NCBI GenBank assembly: GCA_037447605.1
Contig: CM074804.1
Location: 3,141,358 to 3,205,357, forward strand
Direction of reading: 5' to 3'
Length of the DNA stretch: 64,000 bases
DNA from: Zygnema circumcarinatum
Lineage: Eukaryota > Streptophyta > Zygnematophyceae > Zygnematales > Zygnemataceae
The notes under the pieces are model-generated. The model searched no databases, was not told the origin of the DNA, and was given only the letters and a program-made list of their open reading frames with translations. Shown piece by piece: positions 36,708-47,169 of this stretch (the stretch's first letter is position 1; the number at the start of each line of letters is the position of its first letter). Both the position numbers and the translations under genes were made by a program.

Positions 36708-39109
36708 CTAGTCCATCTTGGCGCTGGCCTGCAGCTGGCCATTGCGGATCTGCTCCGCAATGTCGGCAATATGGCCGGGCCCATGCGGGATAAAAACCGT
36801 GTTGGATTTTCCATGGGCTCCAATTTCCTGCACAACTCCCGTTGCCAGTTAGCCCTGCTTGCGCAACAACTGTTCGAAACGTGCCTCAACCCTGACAGAC
36901 GACACTCCTGAATGCACGCCCCGGAGCTGTCTGCACATGCCCCCCGCCACTCCTCACCTTCATGGTGTCGAAGTACTGCGTTACGAGCACCATGTCCAAC
37001 ACATCCTTTGGCGAAGTTCCAGCCACATTGTGCGAGAATGCAATCACGCTCTCACGAAGACCATCCACAATAGCCTGCACAACCCAGCACCTCATCAGAA
37101 CCAGAAGAGCATTATCCTAGGAGCAACGCGGCAAGCATATGTTTCTGCAATCCAGCTCCACCACAATCTTAGCTCCTAAAAAATGACAAGAAACAGACAT
37201 CAGAAAAACTAAAAGCACTCCAGCTCCTTCTATGACGCATTCGTCAGGTTCAGGCCTTCAGGGTGTTATCTCCTCGCACCTGACGCTGCCGTGCAACTCC
37301 AACTCCGGACAAATACTTCGACTCAGCCTCTGCCTCTGCCCTCTTCACCATAAGAATCTTCTCTGACTCGGCCTTCTCGACAGCTGCCATGCGCATGCGT
37401 TGTGCTGCAGGGTTCCCGCGCGCCAATGCCAACTCAAAGTTAAAAGGAGGTCAACGGTCAACCATCACACTCCACACTTCACTTCACTCTAATACAGCGC
37501 ATCCTCTTTTTACAGTACATTTCAGCAGCCCCACTTTCAGTGAGTCACGATGGAAACTTATGTCATTTTTTTGAAGACAGCAGTGTAACCAAATCACTAT
37601 CGTCAAAAAAATGAGGCAAATGGAAAATGTCAGATGAACCTTTCATGCTTAACAACCCAGTAAGTCGAACTGGCTGAAGGCCTCAAAGTTACATTACGGG
37701 TTGCCGGCAGAGAAATATGCAACAGTGAAGGCTGCAGGCCTCAAAGTTAAATTACGGGTTGCCGGCAGAGATATATGCAACAGTGAAGGTTTTCCTGGGC
37801 AACAGGACATCATGCTTCTCTGTTGGAAGGACCTTCAAGACGCACCTGCATTGATCTCATTCATAGCAACCCGCACAGTGTGGTCCGGTTCAATATCGAC
37901 AATCAAAGTCTGTTGGATTCCGTAGCCATAAGTCGTCATCACCTGCAGCCCATGCATCCCATCGCTCCCTTCATTAAGGAAGCACTCTCATCCTCAACAC
38001 ATCCTTCTCAATTTGCAGAAACGATACCCATTTACTCGATAAGGTACTAACTTCAAAATACATCCAGAACAAACTACAAAGTTCGTTATTTTGTTCTCAC
38101 CTTTTCAAGCTCCGTGGCAACGTTCTGTGCAATGTGATCTTTCTGCTCAAACACGTCATCCAGAAGTAATCGAGGCACACTGGCTCGTACCACTGCATCC
38201 CGCACAAAATGAATTTCAGAGCTCAATAACTGTGGCGGTTTCTGCATATATTTTAACGTGAGAAAACCGGAAACCGGATTGCTATGCCACAAAAATTCTG
38301 CATTGGCGTTCTGAAATAGTGTGGAAGTTGAGCGCGGCATAAAATGAGCAGCAGAGACATAGTTCTAACAAGTGTAAACATCTTCGCAACATTTTCTCGG
38401 CTTCGACTATGCCATAGTAGCTCAAAGGGGGCCCTCACCGTCAAATACATATGCTTGAATCTGCTGGGTAGGGTTCTGCAGTTGGTAAAATGCGTTGAAA
38501 GTATTCTCCTCTACCACTTTGTACTGTACTGAGCACACGATCTTGACAAAAACGTTGTCCTGCAAATTAATAAGCACCGTTAGACCTCAGTGCTCCTCTT
38601 ATCGTCCATGCCTTGCAAGGGAACATGTGTAGCTTCACAAAAAAATTCAAACACAGACGGGCAGGGAAGAATTGAAGGAGGGAGGGAGACGAATGAAAAG
38701 GAGGAAAGGAAGGTGCGAGTTGGGAAAGGGAAAGAAGATGACCAGGAAGAGGATACAAAGGAAGGACGCAGCAGAGGAGCGAGAGGGAGAGATAGAGGGA
38801 CGAGAGCGAGTGGAATGAAGGAAAGGTAAACTTGCAGATGAATAAAAGCACGGAGAGGGACACACAAACAGAGAGAGAGAAAGAGCAAGTCATTCTTCGA
38901 TGAAGAAAAGCGGCAAAATGACTGACCTTGGTCTTGGTGTCGACGACGACGTCTAGCTGCTGGACGCGCAAGCTGAGGACACCTGCCAGGCACTCGCCGC
39001 AGAACGGGTTGAAGCAGTTAAACCCTGGATGCGCCAGTCTCGAATACTTCCCGCACCGCTCCACAACACCAACATTGGACGTCGGGATGCACGACATCAC
39101 TCCCCCCAT
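36708..39109 (-). CDS. HIR: Hypersensitive-induced-response (HIR) protein, SPFH/prohibitin family
   Basis: Exons 39109-38927, 38559-38439, 38192-38101, 37942-37846, 37404-37280, 37074-36958 and 36827-36708 join in phase to 284 residues plus stop, the normal HIR length. MGGVMSC at the N-terminus offers Gly2 for myristoylation and Cys7 for acylation. The SPFH domain follows: [75 protein letters not shown] helical region comes next ([36 protein letters not shown]), and the end is [13 protein letters not shown] plus VFIPHGPG. HIRs oligomerise in plasma-membrane microdomains and associate with immune receptors in angiosperms. A 58-bp tandem duplication lies in the intron between exons 4 and 5. Confidence 0.95.
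37679..37790 (+). repeat. Tandem duplication, 58-bp unit, two copies
   Basis: The segment starting GGCCTCAAAGTTA at 37679 is repeated from 37737 with a few substitutions; both copies contain TACGGGTTGCCGGCAGAGA. Wholly intronic in the HIR gene. Confidence 0.9.
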
Positions 39110-40172
39110 GGCTGCCGCTTTTGCACAACCGTCTAACGGAGACGAAGGAGACGAAGCGTACGGTGACGAGCGCGGAGAGAAGGGATGAGGAAGCCGGCAC
39201 GGCGAGCGGCGAGGCGGGCAGGCAGGCAGGCAGGGAGGCAGGGAGGCAGGAGAGCAGGCGGGCAGGCAGGCGGGGAGGGGCAGGCGGGGAGAGGGCCGGT
39301 TTGTTGGGCGGGGCGGGGACCTTCCCCCGCTCGGCCTCGCTGGCTGCCGCGTTAACCGTACGGACGGCCACTCCTGCGTACGGCGAGGCGGGGAACGCGC
39401 ACTCCCGTTCAGTCATCGGCAAATAAGGAATTCCCTGAAATCTCGTATTTTACTTATTTTTGGGACCATTTTGAGTTTCATTTTCGGGATTTGAGGGACT
39501 TTTTTCTTTTTGTACTTTTTTATATCTTTTCGTACCTTTTGTGTATTTTTGTACCTTCTTTTAAGGTACTTTGACTGTACTTTTGGACGACGTTTTTGTC
39601 TTGAAGCAGCATTCGAAGCCACGGTTTTTCTTACATTGCGGATATGCCTAACGACGCTTGAAGCATGAGAGTTCGCCTCCTTGTTCACCCCATGCTGTCA
39701 CTTATAATACAATGAATAAATTCAATTCTTTTGGAGAGCTGAATCGATTCAGATGGAAACTTAAACACAAAGTGCAGGTTTCCTTGTGGTTTCCATAGTC
39801 ACAAGCAAAGACTCACTGGTCCAAGTACTAAAGAATTGAAAATGCAACTCTCTTTTCTCCAAAGCCCTCACCCAAACCCCTGTGCTGCCCTCCCTACATC
39901 TTCGCCAAAACGACCAACTGTTTTCAATATTCATGAATCCCCCCTCTGCCGAGTTCCTTTCCTTCGACCTCCACCTCCGCTACTACCTCTGGCAGTACTA
40001 CCTCGAGTAATCACCTCGACCACCGATTTGTCGATAGTGAAATACAAAGATGCGCTGGCTTCAAAATGAGCTCCCAAAGTATTGGTGGAAGACACATTCA
40101 TAAAAAACGAGTCTCGTTGTGACGAGGACAGAATCTGGTTGTATTCAGTCCCCTTGAAGGGCGACAAAGGTT

Positions 40173-40240
40173 GTGGCATTGACCTCACGATGGCGATGAT
40201 GCCATCAAATGTGCATGGACCTTCAAGGGATGCTGGTCAT
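40173..40240 (+). repeat. Dispersed repeat family, copy B (shortened)
   Basis: Contains GGCATTGACCTCACGATGGC followed by GATGCCATCAAATG and, about 15 bp closer than in other copies, CTGGTCA. It appears internally deleted relative to copies A and D. Confidence 0.65.
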
Positions 40241-41191
40241 TAAGATGCTGCATATAGTTGTCTGTTCGAAAACAGTCGGAGTATTTTGGGCGATCTGTAG
40301 ACTTCCTCTTGGCGCCAACCTTATCTTCTCGCACAAACACGAGGCAGAAACGACACACACACACAAGCAGCCGCAAGGCCTGGTAGGGAGTCCGAGCAGT
40401 GAGTGGCCTTGAGACCAAACGTGTGGCCGTGGCCGCTTGGAACTTCAGCACCTCTTGTCCTCCGTCCTTGCCAGCATTTCAGGCTTCAAAACTGCAGCCA
40501 GAGAAGCAAGCAGGCAGGGAGCAAGCAGGCAGGCCAACGGGCGGGCAGGCAGACAATATTTCGTTTCATCCGTACGTCTGGCACGCCTCATGGAGGTTTT
40601 TTTTTTTTTCCCCTCCATATTGAAAAGCGGCTCGGGACTCTTTGAGTTTTATTTTCGGTATTTACGGGACTTCTTCAAAAAAATCCCGTATTTGTCGGTG
40701 CCTGGCCGGGGGGCCTTCGCGTCCGGGCAGGTCACTCAAAAAGTGGGGTTGACCCGCGCTGTCGGCTTGTCGGCGCCTAGCGCCTAGCGCCAGGCGGGGC
40801 GCCGCGGCGGGCGGGCGGGCGGGCGGGCGACGCGGCTGCGCGTGCGCCTCGCGCTTCTCCCGTCGCTCGCGGTCGCGGTCGCGGTCGCGGAGGGGCGAGG
40901 GCGCGCCCGCCGCCCGCCGGCCGGGAGGCGAGGCGAGAGGGGTCGCCGTTGGCCGAGTGCAGCCGCGGCACTCCGTACTGCTGCTCCGTACAGCGGCTGG
41001 AGCGAGCGAGTCGACGAAAACTCGACCTTTGGCTGCGTCAGAACCAACTCCAAATGGTGAACAGAACACTAGTCTACAACTGAAGTATGAATCGGTCCTG
41101 CTTTTGAAACGTTTTTTTGTCTTAAATAAAAATCTGACAAGGCCTGACGTCGTCAGTAAGTGTTATAAAAGCGACGAAAAGGAGGAAATTT

Positions 41192-41325
41192 TAGGCATTG
41201 ATCTTTCGACGGCGATGCCATCAAATGCACGTGTAAAAACGCGAAGGAGAAAGAACCACAGGGAACTGGTCACAATGGATCTAAGGATACAAGAAAAAAG
41301 CTACGGAGGTGCGGAAGGCCGCCGG
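41192..41325 (+). repeat. Dispersed repeat family, copy C (open reading frame)
   Basis: Boxes GGCGATGCCATCAAATGCAC and GAACCACAGGGAACTGGTCA are about 64 bp apart in total span. Read from 41193 this copy stays open and encodes GIDLSTAMPSNAR, then NHRELVTMDLRIQEK. Homology to copy E continues for another 30-40 bp downstream. Confidence 0.72.
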
Positions 41326-41407
41326 GACGGTCGCCAACCGGTTTATAATTCACCAATTTATAATAAAGTAATACCAGGGACCGGGGGAGGGAAGTGAAGT
41401 GGCAATT

Positions 41408-41500
41408 TGGCATTGACCTCACAATGGGGACACCATCAAATGAACATGAACTAAGACAATATGTCGAACCAAAGTGAACCGGTCACAAATGACCTATTAA
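41408..41500 (+). repeat. Dispersed repeat family, copy D
   Basis: Boxes GGCATTGACCTCACAATGGG and GAACCAAAGTGAACCGGTCA, with the same spacing as copies A and C. It lies 120 bp downstream of copy C in the same orientation. Confidence 0.72.
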
Positions 41501-41698
41501 CGGAAGAAAGGCTACAAACAGAAACTTGCTCCTACGCCTAGCAACACCGCTCTAAAAGCTGCCACGAAAGTGGGGAAGTCGTACAAATGGGACACACAAA
41601 CTACTTCACTTTTGTGCCGGACGTCAGCTGCTTATCGATGTACATTATGCTGAATGGTTGACACTGTACAACAACTGTGGGAGGAAGGAACAAGCTTT

Positions 41699-44600
41699 CT
41701 ACGGTATACTTGGTGAGCTATTTCCCCGTAGAAAGGAATCGATAGTGAGAAGCTTGGAACGCTTCCGGTGGCTGGACTCAGCCACTCCTCGTCCCCTCTT
41801 GTCTCTTTGCTGTGTCGGGTGACTCCTGCAGAGAGACCTACAAGAAAGTCAGAGATTACATTCAGAAATCTCATCAACCGAGCTCCATGCTACTACATGT
41901 TCCAATCCTTGAACGTCGTACAAGAGAGTTGAGCTAACCTTCTCCAAGCGGCTCCATGTCCCTCTCCCTGCATGCCTGCATGCTGGGATCTGCTTTGAAT
42001 ATCCTCCTCCTCCTGCAGCATCTGAGCCAAATGGAAGTCCTCGTGCTCGAGCATGGCTGCCCCTTTACACCTCAAACCACACAGGCTACAGCAGAAGCAC
42101 TCAGGGGCCACTCGTGTCCACTGTGCCTTGCCTGTGAAATTCTCTGCTTGCTCCCCTGTATTGCTGCTCAGCTGCCAATTGTTTCGAACAGGGAACAAGC
42201 CCTTTCCTTTTTCCCCTCGTGCTGGCCGCCTGACTAATGGAGCCTGGGCTTTCATATGAGTACCGGCCAAGGAGATGCCTTCCATTGAACTCTGTTTTTC
42301 CACTGATGCATCGCCATGTTCAGCGCACTCCCCACCGAGGGACCTTTCGGAGAAATGGACGGGGAGCTCATAAACTTCACTATTCTGCATAATTCGGCAC
42401 GGCTCGTTTGCTTGCAGAGTGCCTCCAGTGTCCCCTTCCCTGTGGCAATTTGCAGTTCTATCCTGTCCTTCACAATCAGCGACTCTCGAGAACTGCTGCT
42501 CCGTAGAGGCCGTCTGAGAATGAGTGAGAGATGTAGCACCACAACATGCACCATCCGTACGGACTACATGTGCGGGCAAGCTGCCTGTGAACGCCTTCTG
42601 ATTTGCTGCAATTGCGTACGGTCTACTTTCAAGGAAGGAATCCGCCCACGGTTTCCTTACAACTAGACGCGTATCCGCGCATAAGTGTGTTTGGCGTTGA
42701 GCATCACTTTCTGTCCTCGTCTGCTCTGTAGTAAGGCCTGTTTCGTACTCAGAGGGTCGTCCTCTAGAAACATGTCCCCACTCAGCGAGCTTCAGATCAT
42801 TTTCAGTATTCAGTTGCTTGCTGTAAGTTTCTGGTTCCTCGTGGCAGTGCTCGCCAATATTGGGGCGTGCAAAGAACTCATTGAGTGTCTTCTGCTGCGG
42901 ATTTGCTGAAGCTGCTCCGTCATCCTTGAAGTTGGAGAGTCGAAGGCCTGCATGCATGTAGCGGTCGTCATGCAAAAATCTGGTAGTTTTCCAATCCCAA
43001 TCTCATTGCTAATCTAAAAGCTACCCCCCCAGGAAAAACTCAAACACGGATATCAGAAGAACGGCGGAGGGCAGTGGAGAAGAGAAGGGAGGATGTCCAA
43101 CTCACCCATCAAACGAACAGAGATAGGGAGCTCTGCTTGGAGCAGCCGCAAAGCTGCAGGCAGGATTTCCTCCCGAGAAGCAATGAATTTGGGTAGTGAA
43201 GCTGCTCGTGTTCGCACCTGAGCACAAACAGAATTCATACTGTCAAACAGCAACATCTGAATCCGTGCCCGGTGCATGAAGACTGTTGACTGTTGCTTCC
43301 TGGCCTGTGCCGCTAGAGGTTGCGCTGAACTCACCTCAAAGTCCGTAGATTTGAGCTTTAAGGTGAGAGTCCGCCCCATCAAGCCCTCATCGGCCATGTC
43401 TTTTGCAAGGGAGTCTGCAAGCTCCTCTGAACGCCTCAAAGCCCACTTTGTACTCAACACCATGAATACAAATGGGGCTAAAATTCAGGACCACAGAGAC
43501 AAAATAATGTTACATCTCACAACAAGCTTTCTTGTTGCAAGACAAAACGTGACGCTAAAAAATAGAGAACCAACAGCTGCTTGTCGTGGTTTTGCAATCG
43601 AATATAGCTTGATGACAGAATGCAAGCTTGCGTGAAGCGAAGAAACCTCGTCTATTGGGGGCATAGCCTTCACAAGCCCTCTCCAAGCAAAGCACCATTG
43701 CAAACACTACGCAGACGTCTGCTGAGCAGTCACACAGAATCCTGCGTTGAACCAACACGCTACAGTACTCACCAAGTTTCCGAACGAGGTCTGCTGGCAG
43801 AGAAAGTGCAGAGAAGGTGCGTTCGCAGCTCAGGCTCTTTCGACCCTCCACGTCGGGCTCGTCTGAACCTCCGATACCCAATCCAGCGGCCATGAAGAAA
43901 TCTGTGTCATTCAAGCCATGCTTAAGTTAGAGCTGCAGAATCAAAGCAGTCATACATTTCGTGAAATCAGGCAACGAAACCACATCACCTCAGAGTATCT
44001 TTAAGCGCAAATGCAAAAGGACTACACAAATACAATATTATTCTCCTAGAACTATCCGCCATTCTAAGTGCAGATGATCGTAATTCAGCTCTGTTCCATC
44101 CTCTTCCTTAGCTTCCTTGCTGTGCCTCGGACTCTGGTGGCTGACCTTGCCTGAGGAAATCTTGGAGAAGACTGCACAAAGTAGCGCTCGCTTCTCCAGC
44201 AGCTGTCCACACGTTCCCACTCCAACTCCTTCTCTAAGCAGCTTCTCATTCACTCTTCCGATGCCCCCGACCTGGTCTTTCCAGTCACCCTCAGTACAAT
44301 AAGTCCACCTTTGGAAGGGTCAACCTGCGAACACACTGTTGCTGGTAGACACGGCTAAGCACAACCAGCAATAGAGCAACCACGAATCTAATATGCATCT
44401 GAGACACAATGCAGGTGGAGGAACGGAAGGTTGGAGGAGAGAATATGGCAATGAAAAGCAAGGAAGGCAAGGAAGGAAACGAAGACAAGGAAAGCTATCG
44501 TGGGTGAAAAAATGGCTCGTTAACATTGGCAAAAGACTTACCTTGCGTATGGGGAGAGAGCTGACAAAGGCCATGATAGCATCCCGATTCATGGGAAGTG

Positions 44601-47169
44601 CATACTGGCCATCAGGTTTATTGATGTCAGAGCACACCTGTACCGCCGTCCAGTGCAGAGAAAACCAGCCTTTGGCCTCGATGATACATGATATGTATTG
44701 CGCTGAAGGTTCATGCAAAAGATTGTGTCGAACAGGCATGAAGATCAAGAACTACTAATTGGTACACCTCAACGTATCATAACTCTGTATGATAGTAGAA
44801 CACATCCTGCGATGAAGGTCGATCTTGAGAGGGCAAGAGGATGCTCTGTCCTACGCTAGTGGGCTCCAGCAGTCGACACAACTCGCGAAAGAAAAAGGCA
44901 CTGAAACATCATATCTTCTTTTCTCCACTTGCACATTTCGAACCTAACCTTTTAAGAGAAACTCGAGGATGATCTCACCTTAGCCAGGAAGCGATTAGCA
45001 GCAATACCCGCACTGCATGTCAGCTTTGTCACTTCTCGAACTTTCCTGCGGATCTCCACTGCAACCTGCCGCCCAAGATTGGCCAGAACTGTTACAGCGT
45101 TTCCTGAGGCCAAAGCCTGTGGCTCTGGCAATGGTCCTTTAACAATCGAAGTAACAAGTCAGCCAATCAGTTAGTGTACAGTCATACTATTTGGGATAAG
45201 TTTCTAAAGATGAACAAAAGCTGAGATACACGCAAAGTGAGGCCCGATACTTCTCAGTCAGCTGTCAGTTCCCAATCTGAAACTGTCCAATCTTGATGGT
45301 AGTCGCAAAAATGATTCCTTTCTTTCCTCCTTTTCAAACGATGCCCACTCCCAGTGGCAGGGAACGAAACCATGAGTACCAACATACGTCTGCAGGATTT
45401 ACGTTGCGCTCGTGGCATACACGAGTAACATTCAAGTACGCCTCGTCCAGGCTGCATGCCAAGAAGTTGGGGTCGTACTGCCGAAACACTGCGAGTCATA
45501 AGGATGCAAAAAGTTCTTTCAGTGGCATTTAAATATCCAAGCCAGAATTTCCAAGAATAGGTAGTGCACGAAAGGAATCCTCACCCTGTCGAGTGAGGTC
45601 GCTATAATGTGTGTATTTCTTAAAATTCGGCTTTATGATCACCAGCTGCGGGCACAGTTTTCGAGCAATGAATCCAGGCATAGCCGCCCTCACTCCGTAT
45701 TTACGAGCCTGCCGTGAAGCACAGAAGAACCCCGTCAAGGATGCCAGCATTTTGACCGTTGCAAATGTGCAGCGAACAGAATAAAGCTATTCCAGCAACA
45801 ACAAAATGCACCTGAACATCTCTGCAAACAAGCAGAAGTTAGTTCATTTTAGTTTGGCTCAGTTAAGTTTATTTTAAAAGGATAAATCCTCTAGGGTGGC
45901 TGAAGAAGAGGAGTTGCAGTACAATGTACAATATTATGACAAAGGAGGAGAAAAAAAAAAAGACCAATTGCGAAATGACCTCATAGTTCGCAGTACACAG
46001 CATGCCTATGCTCCCCACTCCCATGGGCGTGGCCGCAAGAGAGGGTTTGTCCAATGTTTCGACTGCTGCGAAGAATGCGTCCATGTCCACATGAATCCAA
46101 ATGTGTGACAGATCTCTTGACGCCTCCAATTCAGTCATGTGACGATCTGCCACCTGCATCCTCATATAGACCAATTGATAGCAAACTATCACAACAGGCA
46201 CGTGCAGTTGGTTTCTCATGCATGTTGCACGTTATGTGTTTGGAAAACACTTTGACGCTTAGCACCATGGGTAAATTAGGCATTGAAGCTCCTGCGAGCT
46301 TAGCATTGAAGGTTGGAAAAAGGATAAAGGTCCATAGGTTTGAGAGTTGAGCTATGACAATGACAACGAGACAAACACAAACATGTGCGTGTTTGAGCGG
46401 CGTGCGAACAGAACGTAGAGCTCTTTTGATGGCATGAGACCTCCCACTTACAAACAAGCACACTCGTAACGAATTTAAAAATTTTGAGTTACATGGTTGC
46501 ACAGGTCAAGGCTTCTAGTTCAAATTTACTTCAAACGCAATGGTTGGCAGACACGGTTTTGCTCGCCTATACAGAAAAAGGTCCTTAATGCCATTCCCAC
46601 CAGTGTACTCGCCACAAGCCTGTATGCGCTAATTTCGTCCAGTTGCTCCACTGTACTTCTACATGATACAAGTTAGCAAGGTTTTTATCCTGTGCTATTT
46701 GACGGGTAAATCTTGAAGGACGACTGTATTCCACACATGTTCAAGGAAGTTATTTTACAAAGCTAATGAATTTCTTCTCCCTGGAGCGAGAATAGCAGTG
46801 GAAACGTTTTTTCCACGACGAAGACTATGCTGGCACCCAAATTTGACATTCGCGCAAAAGCAAGCCCACACGAGAACTTGGTTTCAAATTCTGACAGCTG
46901 GAATACCGTTATCCATGGTTCATGATGACATCAAAAAGTGTTTGTTGTGGCCTTTATCACTTGTACAACTTTCCAAGTTCTCCTTCATGAATCCGCACCT
47001 TTTGATATGCAGACAACTGCTCCGTTGTAAACTGAGCCACCTGTACCTTCAAGCGCTGCAATTTCTCCTGCAAGAGGGCGTCCTTGCGCTGTTCATTGGC
47101 AAAAAACGCAGACCCTTTGCTCATCTCATACACCACCTTCTTAACTTTCTCCTTGTCCACACCTTCCAT
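41699..47169 (-). CDS. POLK: DNA polymerase kappa (Y-family translesion polymerase)
   Basis: Exons 47169-46999, 46153-45980, 45708-45585, 45488-45388, 45116-44979, 44637-44542, 44271-44151, 43901-43773, 43426-43335, 43217-43106, 42947-41939 and 41837-41699 join in phase to 801 residues plus stop. The N-clasp starts GVDKEKVKKVVYEMSKGSAF. Catalytic carboxylates are in IHVDMDAFFAAVE and SLDEAYLNVT, and the little-finger region includes GRTLTLKLKSTDFEVRTR and AELPISVRLMGLRLSNF. The enzyme inserts nucleotides opposite minor-groove lesions and extends mismatches. Exon 11 ends with a Cys2/His2 ubiquitin-binding-like finger (CSLCGLRCKGAAMLEHEDFH). The last exon has KLLTIDSFL, a possible PCNA-binding peptide. 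The intron after exon 7 uses a GC donor. An upstream exon before 47169 is possible because plant homologues extend further; exon 5 could begin nine bases earlier. Confidence 0.92.

Larger units (their letters stand above)
39110..41698. other. Repeat-rich intergenic region between HIR and POLK
   Basis: 5' flank of HIR and 3' flank of POLK. It contains GCAGGCAGG low complexity (39210-39290, 40505-40555) and a GC-rich block (40770-40960). A pair of similar T-rich segments lies near 39465 and 40640. GTAC-core sites occur at 39356, 39377, 40570 and 40973. Three copies of the dispersed repeat (40173, 41192, 41408) are also here. The Lys-rich open frame at 39413-39688 follows A/T-rich composition and is not called. 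Confidence 0.55.

Noticed and set aside
38567-39109. A 180-residue frame starting with the HIR N-terminus
   Set aside because: It reads through the donor at 38926 into low-complexity intron sequence; the spliced form matches the family.
39413-39688. Lys/Arg-rich 91-residue frame resembling a basic nuclear protein
   Set aside because: Its residues follow an A/T-rich simple stretch (KKY, KKK); no conserved pattern.
46420-46445. Possible sixth copy of the dispersed repeat (reverse)
   Set aside because: Only GGTCTCATGCCATCAAAAG matches, with the central eight bases missing and no second box; could be chance.
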